A stretch of 64,000 nucleotides of DNA from Falsiroseomonas sp050563535. GTDB lineage: Bacteria > Pseudomonadota > Alphaproteobacteria > Acetobacterales > Acetobacteraceae. Under the pieces are notes generated by a model, which did no database searches, was not told where the DNA came from, and was given only the letters and a program-made list of their open reading frames with translations. Of the stretch, positions 17,312 to 25,498 are shown one piece after another. Positions within the stretch are counted from its first letter, which is position 1, and each line of letters opens with the position of its first letter. Location: assembly GCF_050563535.1 (NCBI RefSeq), contig NZ_JBNXUO010000001.1, positions 1 through 64,000 of the forward strand. Reading direction: 5' to 3'. Position numbers and translations under genes: made by a program.

Positions 17312-18463
17312 ATGCCGCCCGGCGCGCTGGACGGGGTGCGCGTGCTCGACCTGTCCTCGGTCATCCTCGGCCCGATGACGGCGCAGTACCTCGGCGACAT
17401 GGGCGCCGACGTCATCAAGGTGGAGCCGCCGGAAGGCGACATCACCCGCGCCATCGGCCCGCGGCGGCACGAGGGGATGGGCGCGCTGTTCATGGCGAAC
17501 AACCGCAACAAGCGCAGCATCGTGCTGGACCTGAAGGAGGCCGGCGCGCAGGCCGCCCTGCGCGGGCTCGCGGCGCGGTCGGACGTGCTGCTGCATTCCA
17601 TCCGCACCCCGGCGGCGGAACGCCTCGGGCTCGGGTGGGAGGCGCTGTCCGCGGCCAATCCCCGCCTGGTGCTCTGCCACGTCACCGGCTTCGCCGAGGG
17701 CGGGCCCTATGCCGGCCGCCCGGCCTATGACGACATCATCCAGTCGCTCTCCGGGCTCGCGATGCTGCAGGCCGCGGCCGGCGGGGAGCCGCGCTACGTG
17801 CCGAGCATCATCGGCGACAAGATCACCGCCGTCCACGCCGCCATGGCGATCGCGCTGGCCCTGTTCCACCGCGAGCGCAGCGGGCAGGGCCAGCTTGTGC
17901 GGGTGCCGATGCTGGAGACGCTGGTCGCCTTCACCGCCGCCGAGCACCTGGGCGGCCATGTCTTCGACCCGCCGGCGGGCGGGATGGGCTACGCGCCGGT
18001 TCGCCAGGGCCTGCGGCGGCCGCACCGCACGAAGGACGGCTGGCTCTGCCTGCTGCCCTACACCGACGCGCATTGGCGGCGCTTCCTCGACATCGCCGGG
18101 CGGCCGGACCTTGCGGCCGACCCGGACTTCGCGACGCTGGCCGGCCGGCAGAAGGACCCGCAGGCGCTGTGGCGCAGCGTCGCCGCGCTGCTGCCCGCGC
18201 GCACCAGCGCGGAATGGCTGGAGGTGCTGCTGGCGGCGGATATCCCGGCAGCGGCGGTGAACGACCTCGAGGACCTGCTGGACGACCCGCAGCTGGCCGC
18301 GACCGGCTTCTGGGAGATGCATGCCCATCCCACCGAGGGCATGCTGCGCCTGCCGGCGAGCCCGCTGCACCTCGCGGCCACGCCGCCCGCGATCCGCCGC
18401 CTGCCGCCGCGCCTCGGCGAACACACTGCGGAGGTGCTGCGCGAATTCGGCCTGGCCGGCTGA
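17312..18463 (+). CDS. Family III CoA-transferase (CaiB/BaiF)
   Basis: A 383-residue CoA-transferase. The N-terminal GVRVLDLSSVILGPM and DLGADVIKVEPP-like segments and the NNRNKRSIVLDL motif (63-74) are typical. Asp169 in IIGDK matches the Asp that forms the acyl-anhydride in formyl-CoA transferase. It starts four bases after the dehydrogenase stop. It probably activates the dehydrogenase's substrate using succinyl-CoA or another donor. The gene is convergent with the tad genes. Confidence 0.9.
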   Translation: MPPGALDGVRVLDLSSVILGPMTAQYLGDMGADVIKVEPPEGDITRAIGPRRHEGMGALFMANNRNKRSIVLDLKEAGAQAALRGLAARSDVLLHSIRTPAAERLGLGWEALSAANPRLVLCHVTGFAEGGPYAGRPAYDDIIQSLSGLAMLQAAAGGEPRYVPSIIGDKITAVHAAMAIALALFHRERSGQGQLVRVPMLETLVAFTAAEHLGGHVFDPPAGGMGYAPVRQGLRRPHRTKDGWLCLLPYTDAHWRRFLDIAGRPDLAADPDFATLAGRQKDPQALWRSVAALLPARTSAEWLEVLLAADIPAAAVNDLEDLLDDPQLAATGFWEMHAHPTEGMLRLPASPLHLAATPPAIRRLPPRLGEHTAEVLREFGLAG

Positions 18464-18541
18464 CGTCGGCGCGGCGCCGGACCGGCGATTCAAGCCCTGC
18501 GTATGCCCGCCTGCGGCGTGCACACCGGGGACGATCGCGGG

Positions 18542-18970
18542 CTAGTAGATCACCGCCTGCGCCGTCTCGCTCATGCTCCGCTCCAGCGCGCCGGCCAGCG
18601 GGATGGACAGGCGGATTCGGTAGGTGGCGGTCACCGTCACCGTGGTCACCGCGCCCGCCGTGGCGCAGCCCGAAAGGCGCACGGACAGCCGCGCGGGGTC
18701 GAGGATGGGCGCGCGGCGCTGCGTGCCCGCCAGCGCGCCCGCCAGGCCGGCGCAGGGCGCGCGCTCCGCGGCGATGTTGGCGCCGCCCGCCAGCGTCGCC
18801 ATGCGCGCCGCATCCGCCGCGGCGGTCCGGACCGCCGCCAGCGCGAGCATGGTGCGCGCCGCGTCGATGCCGCCGAGCAGCAGCAGCGCCAGCGCCGACC
18901 CCACGACGGCGAATTCCACGCTGCTGCTGCCGCGCCGCCGTCGGCGCTCAGCGCAGGCGGGCGACGGCAT
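18542..18970 (-). CDS. TadE-like pilus minor pseudopilin
   Basis: A 142-residue protein with a short basic N-terminus (ERRRRRGSSSVEFAVV) and one TM helix (about 19-40). The Gly/Ser-SVEF segment is the TadE prepilin-type processing and membrane motif. The rest is periplasmic, with two Cys (about 73 and 101) that could pair. It is the last of three leftward genes (tadG, tadE, tadE) and overlaps the preceding tadE by 23 bases. It probably primes or stabilises Flp pilus assembly. Confidence 0.85.
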   Translation of the reverse strand: MPSPACAERRRRRGSSSVEFAVVGSALALLLLGGIDAARTMLALAAVRTAAADAARMATLAGGANIAAERAPCAGLAGALAGTQRRAPILDPARLSVRLSGCATAGAVTTVTVTATYRIRLSIPLAGALERSMSETAQAVIY

Positions 18971-19358
18971 TGCCCTCCCCCTGGGTCATGCCGCCCAGCA
19001 GCGCCGGGTGCAGCCGCTGCCGCGCGGTGACGGTGGCGATCCGCGTCTCTCCCCCGGCGCAGGCGGTGCCGCAGGCGATGGGCGCGGCGGCGCAGAGGCA
19101 GGCCAGCACCGGCAGGGGCACCTCCAGCTCCGTCATGCCCGGCAGCGCCGCGCGCACCGCCGCCTGCGCCGCCGCGAGGTCGGAGGGGTCCGCCATCAGG
19201 CGCTGCGCGCCCGCCTGCGCCGCGCGTTCGAGCCGGAGCGAGGCGCCGACCGCGCTCGCCACGTCGTGCCCGCCCACCACCGCCAGCACCAGCAGCGGCG
19301 CCAGCACGGCGAATTCGGCTGCGGCGCTGCCCGCGCGGCGACGTCCGGGGCGCGTCAT
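18948..19358 (-). CDS. TadE/TadF-like pilus minor pseudopilin
   Basis: A 136-residue protein starting MTRPGRRRAGSAAAEFAVL. The basic segment, then Gly-x4-Glu-Phe and a TM helix (about 17-37), is the TadE/TadF signature for the prepilin peptidase. Several Cys follow in the periplasmic part (near 91-104: ACLCAAAPIACGTAC), an unusually dense group. It starts just inside the end of tadG and runs into the next tadE. It is likely the TadF counterpart; the sequences are too short to assign E versus F firmly. Confidence 0.82.
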   Translation of the reverse strand: MTRPGRRRAGSAAAEFAVLAPLLVLAVVGGHDVASAVGASLRLERAAQAGAQRLMADPSDLAAAQAAVRAALPGMTELEVPLPVLACLCAAAPIACGTACAGGETRIATVTARQRLHPALLGGMTQGEGNAVARLR

Positions 19359-20662
19359 TCGACCAGCCTCACGGTCTGGACCACCGGATGCGGCGCGAAG
19401 CCCGGACAGCCCGAGACATCGACCTGCGTGTCGGAGTTGCCGGACAGCGACAGCGCCCAGCCCACCACGGCGAAGCAGTTCGACCCCATCGCGCTGTTGC
19501 CGTTCACCACCACGTCCGAGGTCGGGAAGTAGACGCCGCCGATGATGTCCATCGTCGCCCCGCCATTCAGCTGCACTTCCTTCTGCGGGCCGTTGTTGGT
19601 GGCGCGCGCGTCGCGATAGGCGACGAGGCCCGCCCCTTCCGGATGGCCGGGCACCAGGCTGGTGGCGGGGCCGCGCAGCAGCCCCGTGGCCTGCGCGTTG
19701 ATCTGGATGGTGCCGACCCGCCCGGGATCGCCGGTCAGCACGATCGTCACGCCGTCGCCGGTGATGCGGCCGCGCACCGTCAGGTCGGCATTCACCAGGT
19801 AGTGGATGCCGGGGGCGAGGTTCAGCGTCTCGTTCGTGCCGACGGTCAGGCTCTCGCAAATGGCCGCGCCCGGCGCCAGGCTGGCGGTGCGTCCGGTGAA
19901 GGCCACGGGGCTGGCACGGCAGGGCGGGGGCGCCGGCGTCCAGCCCTGCAGCCCGGCGAAGGGATCGGCCACGGGGTCGGACCGCCGCGCAACCACATAG
20001 GGTCGCGCGGTGCGCGTGTCGTCCGTCCAGACATCGCCGCTGCCGCAGCCATTGCAGTTGCCGGTGGTGACCAGCCCCGCCGTCCGCACCCGCGCGCTGC
20101 CCACCACGTCGAGCCCGCCCGGCGCCGCCTGGTTGGAAGCGAGCACGCAGCGCGAGGCCTGCGTCGTGCTGTTGCCTCCGAGCGTCAGCCCGCCGCCGAG
20201 GGCGAGGAGGCATACCTTGTCGTCCAGCTGCGCGGCGGCGACGGCGCGGCTGCGCACCAGCGGCGCCGGGCCGAACAGGGCGGAGGAGATCACCGCGCGC
20301 TGCGCCTGGGCGACCGTCACCTCCACCGCGCCGGCCACGCCCGCGAAGGCGCCCGAGGCGGGTGGGACATTGACCGTGACGGTGATGCCCCCGCCTGTCG
20401 CGAAGCCGTTGCGCTGCGCCACGTCGGTGGCGACCGCGCGCGGGTCGCCGCCGCGCAGCCGCGCATTCGCGCCCGCCACGGCGGCCAGGTCCGCCGCCGT
20501 GGTCGCCCGGCGCAGAGCCAGGTACCAGCCGCCGCCCTCCACCGCGAGGCCGACCACGCCGATGAAGACCGCGGCGGCCGAGGCCACCATCGCGGCCGCG
20601 GCGCCGCGGCGGTCGCGGAGCAGGCGGGTGGCGGTCTGGCGGGGGGTGGGGCGTGCGTGCAT
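19355..20662 (-). CDS. TadG-like pilus assembly protein
   Basis: A 435-residue protein with an N-terminal TadE/G membrane anchor (RRGAAAAMVASAAAVFIGVV, about 19-40) followed by AVEGGGWYLALRRATTAADLAAVAGA, the usual TadG helix. The C-terminal 300 residues are a large secreted region rich in Gly, Thr, Asn and Val with repeated short strands, fitting a beta-helical or adhesin-like fold, and several Cys. No von Willebrand (MIDAS) motif is evident. The ATG at 20662 is chosen; the frame stays open upstream. First of the leftward tad genes, divergent from flp. Confidence 0.82.
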   Translation of the reverse strand: MHARPTPRQTATRLLRDRRGAAAAMVASAAAVFIGVVGLAVEGGGWYLALRRATTAADLAAVAGANARLRGGDPRAVATDVAQRNGFATGGGITVTVNVPPASGAFAGVAGAVEVTVAQAQRAVISSALFGPAPLVRSRAVAAAQLDDKVCLLALGGGLTLGGNSTTQASRCVLASNQAAPGGLDVVGSARVRTAGLVTTGNCNGCGSGDVWTDDTRTARPYVVARRSDPVADPFAGLQGWTPAPPPCRASPVAFTGRTASLAPGAAICESLTVGTNETLNLAPGIHYLVNADLTVRGRITGDGVTIVLTGDPGRVGTIQINAQATGLLRGPATSLVPGHPEGAGLVAYRDARATNNGPQKEVQLNGGATMDIIGGVYFPTSDVVVNGNSAMGSNCFAVVGWALSLSGNSDTQVDVSGCPGFAPHPVVQTVRLVE

Positions 20663-20679
20663 GAACAAATGCGATTTCG

Positions 20680-20716
20680 CGGCATAGTTGTTAAAGCGCC
20701 GTTTACAGTTGTGCCG
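20680..20716. promoter_or_regulatory. AT-rich divergent control region with imperfect inverted repeat (tadG / flp)
   Basis: The halves CGGCATAGTTGT (20680-20691) and ACAGTTGTGCCG (20705-20716) pair at 9 of 12 positions around an AT-rich centre. This is the only AT-rich stretch in the 148-bp gap between tadG and flp, and it sits close to the tadG start. It is a plausible shared operator/promoter for the two arms of the Tad locus. A weaker hairpin (20714-20731) follows in the flp leader. Confidence 0.4.
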
Positions 20717-20810
20717 CCTCCTCGAAGGCGGGGAAGGACTCCCAGCCACCACCGCCCACCGGCGCGGCAGGACGCAAGGCCGGGGGACCCCCCTTCCACT
20801 GGAGGCTACC

Positions 20811-20978
20811 ATGCGCACCACCGCAGCCCTGATCCTGGCCACCCTGCGCGACCGCAAGGGCGTCACCGCCGCCGAATACGCCGTGCTCGCCGTCGGCGTC
20901 GTCGCCGTCGTCGCGACCGCGGCCTCCGCGCTCGGCACCCGGCTGTCGACCGTCTTCTCCGGCATCGTCGGTTCCTGA
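20811..20978 (+). CDS. flp: Flp-family type IVb pilin
   Basis: A 55-residue prepilin, the major subunit of the Tad pilus. The leader ends at Gly17 in DRKGVTAAEYAVLAVGVV; prepilin peptidase cuts after this Gly, giving a mature chain with Glu at position 5 and Tyr at 6, as in other Flp pilins. The hydrophobic helix runs about 19-41, and the tail is short. A strong GGAGG lies ahead of the ATG. It is the first gene of the rightward tad operon and is followed by a large stem-loop, which fits much higher expression than the downstream machinery. Confidence 0.93.
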   Translation: MRTTAALILATLRDRKGVTAAEYAVLAVGVVAVVATAASALGTRLSTVFSGIVGS

Positions 20979-20987
20979 CGCGGCCGG

Positions 20988-21037
20988 CGCCGCGGTCCCG
21001 GTGCCGCGCCCCCGGCGCGGGGCCGGGTGCCGCGGCG
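20988..21037 (+). terminator. Long stem-loop after flp (intrinsic terminator/attenuator-like)
   Basis: Positions 20988-20995 pair with 21030-21037 (8 bp). Then 20997-21002 pair with 21022-21027 and 21004-21010 pair with 21014-21020, around a three-C loop. This gives about 20 pairs, mostly G-C, with one small bulge and one mismatch. Only CTCCTTTCCC follows, so it lacks a true U-tract. It may end most flp transcripts, protect the flp mRNA 3' end, or both, while some transcription continues into cpaA. Confidence 0.6.
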
Positions 21038-21074
21038 GCGCTCCTTTCCCGATGCCCCGGCGGGGTCGATCCCG

Positions 21075-21584
21075 ATGACGTCCCTGTTGACCGGTTCCAT
21101 CCTGCTGCTGCTGCTGGCCGCCGCCTGGCGTGACCTGCTGGTCCGGCTGATCCCGGACATCCTGCCGCTCGGCATCCTGCTCTCCGCGGCGGCGCTGCGC
21201 GGGCTGGAAGGCGTGGCGCCGCTGCTCGCCTCGCTCGGCGGCGCCGCCGTGCTGTTCCTGCTGCTGTTCCTTCCGGCGCTGCGCGGCTGGCTCGGCGGGG
21301 GCGACGTGAAGCTCGCCTCCGCGCTCGCCGTCGCGCTGTCGCCCGCCGCGCTGCCGGACCTTGTCGCGGCCACCGCGGCCGCGGGCGGGGTGCTGGGCGT
21401 GGCCTACCTCGCCGGGCCGCGGCTGGCGGGGCCGCTGGCGCGGCTCGCGGCGCGCGTGCCGCACCGGCTGGGGCGCGGCATGGCGGCGGAAGCGCGTCGG
21501 CTGCGCCGCGGCGGGCCGGTGCCCTACGGCATCGCCATCGCGGCGGGCGGCGTGGCGCTGCTCGCGCCCGGACTGCTGCCCTGA
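21075..21584 (+). CDS. cpaA: Prepilin peptidase of the Tad system (CpaA/TadV, A24 family)
   Basis: A 169-residue polytopic membrane aspartic protease that removes the leader from Flp and TadE-type prepilins. The two catalytic aspartates are Asp20 (AAWRDLLVRLIPD) and Asp77 in the GxGD-type motif GGGDVKL. It has about five to six TM helices and lacks the N-terminal methylation domain of PilD, as usual for TadV. The start is ATG at 21075. It lies downstream of the post-flp stem-loop and three bases before cpaB. Confidence 0.9.
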   Translation: MTSLLTGSILLLLLAAAWRDLLVRLIPDILPLGILLSAAALRGLEGVAPLLASLGGAAVLFLLLFLPALRGWLGGGDVKLASALAVALSPAALPDLVAATAAAGGVLGVAYLAGPRLAGPLARLAARVPHRLGRGMAAEARRLRRGGPVPYGIAIAAGGVALLAPGLLP

Positions 21585-21587
21585 ACC

Positions 21588-22448
21588 ATGCTGCTCCGTC
21601 TCTCCCTCATCCTCGCGATGCTGATGGGCGCCGTCGGCCTCGGCGCGCTCGGCTTCGAGCTTCTCGCCCCGCGCGGCGCCCCGCCGGCCGAGGCCGCGGC
21701 GGCGCCCCCACCCGCGCCCGCCCCGCCGCCCCGAGTCGCGGTCCTGGTCGCAGCCCGCGCGCTGCCGGCCGGCACGCTGCTGAAGGACGAGGACCTGGCG
21801 CTGCGCCAGATGCCCCCCGAAGCCGTCCCGCCCGAAGCCCTGCCCGATGCCGAGGCCGCGCGCGCCGAATCTCGCGGCGCGCTGGTGCGGCGCTGGCTGG
21901 AGCCGGGCGCGATCCTCGGCGCGGGCGACATCCTGCGCCCGCGCGACCGCGGCTTCCTCTCCGCCGTGCTGCGCCCCGGGCAGCGCGCCATCTCGGTCGG
22001 GGTGGACGTGGTGACGGGGGCCGCCGGGCTGATCTGGCCCGGCGACCAGGTGGACCTGATCCTGACGCAGGAGCTTGCGGCGGCCGAGGCGCCGCTGGCG
22101 CGCCGCGTCATCGGCGAGACCATCCTGTCCGACGTGCGCGTCATCGCCGTGGACCAGCAATTCACCCAAGGGGCGGGCGGGGCGGAGGCCGGGCCCTCGC
22201 GCATCGCCCGCACCGTCACGATCGAGGTCGCGCCCGACCAGGCGGAGCGCGTGGCGGTCGCCGTGCGGCTCGGCCGCATCGCGCTGACCATCCGCGCGAT
22301 CGAGGGCGCGGGCCCCGCCGGCGTGCCCTCCGCGCCGCCGGTCTTCGGCGCCGACGTCTCGCCCGCGCTCGGCCGCTCCGGCCTCAGCGAAGGCGTGCGG
22401 ATGCGCGTGATCCAGGGCGACGAGTCACAAGAGGTGACCTTCCGATGA
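21588..22448 (+). CDS. cpaB: Tad pilus assembly protein CpaB/RcpC
   Basis: A 286-residue periplasmic protein anchored by an N-terminal hydrophobic segment (about 3-26), then a Pro/Ala-rich linker (33-48). The SAF domain begins VAVLVAARALPAGTLLKDEDLALRQMP (read about 49-75), as in RcpC/CpaB, and the RcpC-type beta domain follows (GQRAISVGVD, then PGDQVDLILT). It associates with the secretin. Its stop overlaps the secretin start (ATGA). Confidence 0.9.
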   Translation: MLLRLSLILAMLMGAVGLGALGFELLAPRGAPPAEAAAAPPPAPAPPPRVAVLVAARALPAGTLLKDEDLALRQMPPEAVPPEALPDAEAARAESRGALVRRWLEPGAILGAGDILRPRDRGFLSAVLRPGQRAISVGVDVVTGAAGLIWPGDQVDLILTQELAAAEAPLARRVIGETILSDVRVIAVDQQFTQGAGGAEAGPSRIARTVTIEVAPDQAERVAVAVRLGRIALTIRAIEGAGPAGVPSAPPVFGADVSPALGRSGLSEGVRMRVIQGDESQEVTFR

Positions 22449-23995
22449 CCTTCCGACCCGCGCTGGCGGCGCTGCTGCTGCTGGCGCTTCCCGCGCCGGC
22501 GCCGAACGCCCAGCCGCTTCCCGCCGGCGGCGCCGCCGCGCGGCAGCCGCCGCTCGCAAGCCAGCCCGCGGCGCGGCCCGCGGCGCCGCTGCCGGTCGCG
22601 CCCGCCGCGCAATCCGTGACGCTCCAGGCCGGGACGGGACAGCTGCTGCACCTGCCCGTGCCCGCGGTGGCCGTGCTGGCGGCCGATCCGCGCATCGCCC
22701 GCGTGCAGCCGGCCTCCCCGCGCAGCCTGTTCCTGATGGCGGTCGCCCCAGGCAGCACCACCGTCGTCGCGACCGCCGAGGATGGCGGCGCGGTGGCGCA
22801 GTTCGACATCACCGTCACCCCCGGCCTGGCGCAGGCCCCGGCGGCGGGCATTCCGGCTGCGCCCGCGCCGCCCGCCGCCCCCGCGCCCGTCCCCGCCGCC
22901 GCGATTGAGGGGATGCTGCGGCGGATGGTCCGGGCCGACATCCGGGTGACGGCGGCCGGGCGCAACGGCCTCGTCCTCTCCGGCAACGCCGCGACGCCGG
23001 CCGAGGCGCAGCGCGCCGAGGCCATCGCCCGCGCCGCGGCGGGGGAGGGGCGGGAGGTGGTGAACGACCTCGTCCTGCTCTCCTCCGTCCAGGTGAACCT
23101 GCGCGTGCGCGTCGCCGAGGTCTCGCGCCAGGTGCAGCGGGAACTCGGCTTCAACTGGCAGGCGCTGGCGAACACGGGCGGCGCCTTCACGCTCGGCCTG
23201 CGGGCGGGCGCGGGCGGCGTGCTGCCGGGCGCGCTGCTCGACGGCGCGCGGTCCACCTTCACCCAGGACCCGGGCGGGCGCTTCGGCGCGGGCTTCCGCT
23301 CCTCCCGCCTCGACATCAACAACGTGGTCGACGCGCTGGCGGCCGACCAGCTCATCACCATCCTGGCCGAGCCGAACCTGACCGCGCAGTCGGGCGAGGT
23401 GGCGAGCTTCCTCGCGGGCGGGGAGTTCCCGGTGCCGGTGGCGGCGAGCGGCGTCAACAACTCCATCAGCATCGAGTTCAAGCAGTTCGGCGTCTCGCTC
23501 GCCTTCGTCCCGACGGTGCTGGGGCCGGACCGGCTGAACCTCCGCGTGCGGCCGGAGGTGAGCGAGCTGTCGGACAACGGCGCCATCAGCGTGCCGCTGG
23601 CCACCGGCGTCGTGCGCATCCCGGCGCTGAACGTCCGCCGCGCGGAGACGACGGTGGAGCTTGGCTCCGGCCAGTCCTTCGCCATCGCCGGGCTGCTGCA
23701 GCGGAGCAACACGCTGACCGACACCGGCCTGGCCGGCGCGGCGGACCTGCCGGTGCTGGGCGCGCTGTTCCGCTCCGACCGGTTCCGCCGGCAGGAGACG
23801 GAGCTGGTCATCATCGTCACGCCCTACCTGGTGAACCCCGTCTCCGGCCCCGGCCAGCTGGCGGCGCCGACCGACGGGTTCCGCCCGGCCACCGACCTCG
23901 ACCGCCTCCTGCACCGCCGGCAGCTGGCGCGCGGCGCCCCGGCACCGGCGCTGCCCGCGGGCGCGCCGCTCGATGCCGGCTTCATCGTGGAGTGA
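22445..23995 (+). CDS. cpaC: Tad pilus outer-membrane secretin CpaC/RcpA
   Basis: A 516-residue secretin forming the outer-membrane pore for the Flp pilus. It has a signal peptide (about 1-22), a Pro/Ala-rich spacer, a pilus-secretin N-terminal domain (about 55-135), a BON-like domain (about 155-215) and the secretin core (about 220-480). The core includes LRVRVAEVSRQVQRELGFNW and the C-terminal signature VPVLGALFRSDRFRRQETELV (given in part). Length and domain order match CpaC. It is translationally coupled to cpaB. Confidence 0.92.
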   Translation: MTFRPALAALLLLALPAPAPNAQPLPAGGAAARQPPLASQPAARPAAPLPVAPAAQSVTLQAGTGQLLHLPVPAVAVLAADPRIARVQPASPRSLFLMAVAPGSTTVVATAEDGGAVAQFDITVTPGLAQAPAAGIPAAPAPPAAPAPVPAAAIEGMLRRMVRADIRVTAAGRNGLVLSGNAATPAEAQRAEAIARAAAGEGREVVNDLVLLSSVQVNLRVRVAEVSRQVQRELGFNWQALANTGGAFTLGLRAGAGGVLPGALLDGARSTFTQDPGGRFGAGFRSSRLDINNVVDALAADQLITILAEPNLTAQSGEVASFLAGGEFPVPVAASGVNNSISIEFKQFGVSLAFVPTVLGPDRLNLRVRPEVSELSDNGAISVPLATGVVRIPALNVRRAETTVELGSGQSFAIAGLLQRSNTLTDTGLAGAADLPVLGALFRSDRFRRQETELVIIVTPYLVNPVSGPGQLAAPTDGFRPATDLDRLLHRRQLARGAPAPALPAGAPLDAGFIVE

Positions 23996-24000
23996 GCGCG

Positions 24001-24279
24001 ATGCCGATTCCCCCCGTCCGGGCGCTGCTGCTGGCCGTCGCGCTCGGTGCCTGCGGCGGCGACAGCTTCGAACGCCCCGGCACCTGGCAGCCCACCGGCG
24101 TGAACGATGCCAATCTCCGCCCGATGCTCGCCGACCCCGGCGACCTGCGGCGCGGCGCATCCCCCGCCGACGCATCGCGCGGGCGGGCCGCAAGCGCGCC
24201 GGTCACGCGGCTGCTGGAGGACCGGCGCGCGCCCCTGCCTGCGCGGGAGCCGACCGGGGGCAGTGCCCATGGGCGCTGA
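24001..24279 (+). CDS. Short CpaD-like Tad pilus lipoprotein
   Basis: A 92-residue lipoprotein with a clear lipobox (LGAC, Cys18). The following GTWQPTGVNDANLRPMLADPGDLRRG is the conserved C-terminal core of CpaD (read as WxPTGxNxxNL then DPxDLxxG), but most of the usual roughly 200-residue protein is missing. It may be a minimal CpaD that helps place the secretin. The start is ATG at 24001; GTG at 23992, overlapping the cpaC stop, is an alternative. It overlaps cpaE by 11 bases. The frame is intact, so this is a short version rather than a broken gene. Confidence 0.75.
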   Translation: MPIPPVRALLLAVALGACGGDSFERPGTWQPTGVNDANLRPMLADPGDLRRGASPADASRGRAASAPVTRLLEDRRAPLPAREPTGGSAHGR

Positions 24280-25498
24280 GGCGCGCCCCGCCCCGGCGCC
24301 GCAGCTGGCCAGCGTCAGCCGCGACGCGGCGCGCGCGCGATTCCTCGGCTTCGTCGCCGACGAGGCGACCGAGGCGGCGCTGCGGGGCGGGCTGCTCGAC
24401 ACCGGCGTGCCGCTCCAGCTTCGCCGCGGCGACGTGCGCAGCGCCACCCGCGCGCTGGAGCGGGAGGCGACGCCGGAGATCCTGCTGGTGGATATCGGCG
24501 CCCTGCCGGACCCCGCGGCGGCGCTGGAGGCGCTGGCCACGGTCTGCACGCCGGATGTGCGCGTGCTGGTGGTGGGCGACAGCGCCGACCTCGACCTGTA
24601 CCGGCAGCTGACGCGGGAACTGGGCGTCGCCGACTACCTGGCCAAGCCGCTGACGCGCGACAAGGTGTCCCGCGTCGTCGCGCCGCACCTGGCGGGGGGC
24701 GAGGTGGCGGCGGCGAACACCGGCGGGCGCATCGTCGCGGTGGGCGGCGCACGCGGCGGGGCGGGGGCGACGACGGTCGCGGTGAACCTTGCGCTCCAGC
24801 TGGCGGAGGCCGGGCACGGTCATGTCGCGCTGCTGGACCTGCACCTGCGCGGCGGCGCCTGCGCGATGATGCTGGGGGCGAGCTGCGGCACCGGCCTGCG
24901 CGTCGCGCTGGAGGAGCCGGCGCGGGTCGATGCGCTGTTCCTCGACCGCACCGCGGTGCCGGTCGCCGAGCGCGTGCGCCTGATCGCGGCGGAGGAGCCG
25001 ATGGACGCCGCGCCGCGGCCGACCGAGGCCGGGCTGCTGCGCGTGCTGGAGATGCTGCGCCAGCGCTTCAACCACGTCGTCGTGGACCTGCGGATGCCGC
25101 CCGGCCAGATCGAGCGCGAGGTGATGGCGCAGGCGCGGCACAAGGTCCTGGTCACGCTGCCGCAGGTCATCGGCATGCGCGACGCGCTGTCGCTCCGCAC
25201 CCTGATGCGCCAGGCGGGCAGCGCGGGGGTCATCACCGTGCTGAACCGCGCCGGCCAGCCTGGCGGCATCAAGACGAAGCTGGTGGAGGAGAGCCTCGGC
25301 GGGCCGCCCGAGGCCGTGATCCCCGACCTGCCGCGCCAGCTCTGCCGCGCCGCCAATCTCGGCCGGCCGGCGCTGCGCGACACCGCGGCGCTGCGCCGCG
25401 CGCTGGCGCCGGTCACGCAGGAGATCCTGGCCGTGCATGCGGCGCCGTCGGCGCCCTCCTTCCTCGACCGGCTGCTCGGTCGCGCGGGGCGGCGGTGA
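24269..25498 (+). CDS. cpaE: Tad pilus localisation protein CpaE/TadZ (MinD/ParA-like)
   Basis: A 409-residue cytoplasmic protein with a receiver-like N-terminal domain (about 22-140) lacking a clear phospho-acceptor motif, then a MinD/ParA-like ATPase domain (about 150-400). The deviant Walker A reads GGARGGAGATTVAVNLA: the Lys that should precede the Thr is Ala, as in other CpaE/TadZ proteins. It sets the cellular position of the Tad machine. ATG 24269 is chosen; GTG 24263 is possible. Its stop overlaps the cpaF start (GTGA). Confidence 0.9.
   Translation: MGAEARPAPAPQLASVSRDAARARFLGFVADEATEAALRGGLLDTGVPLQLRRGDVRSATRALEREATPEILLVDIGALPDPAAALEALATVCTPDVRVLVVGDSADLDLYRQLTRELGVADYLAKPLTRDKVSRVVAPHLAGGEVAAANTGGRIVAVGGARGGAGATTVAVNLALQLAEAGHGHVALLDLHLRGGACAMMLGASCGTGLRVALEEPARVDALFLDRTAVPVAERVRLIAAEEPMDAAPRPTEAGLLRVLEMLRQRFNHVVVDLRMPPGQIEREVMAQARHKVLVTLPQVIGMRDALSLRTLMRQAGSAGVITVLNRAGQPGGIKTKLVEESLGGPPEAVIPDLPRQLCRAANLGRPALRDTAALRRALAPVTQEILAVHAAPSAPSFLDRLLGRAGRR

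Noticed and set aside
24269..25498. CpaE Walker A lacking its Lys as a broken ATPase
   Set aside because: CpaE/TadZ proteins usually have this altered loop, so it is normal for the family.
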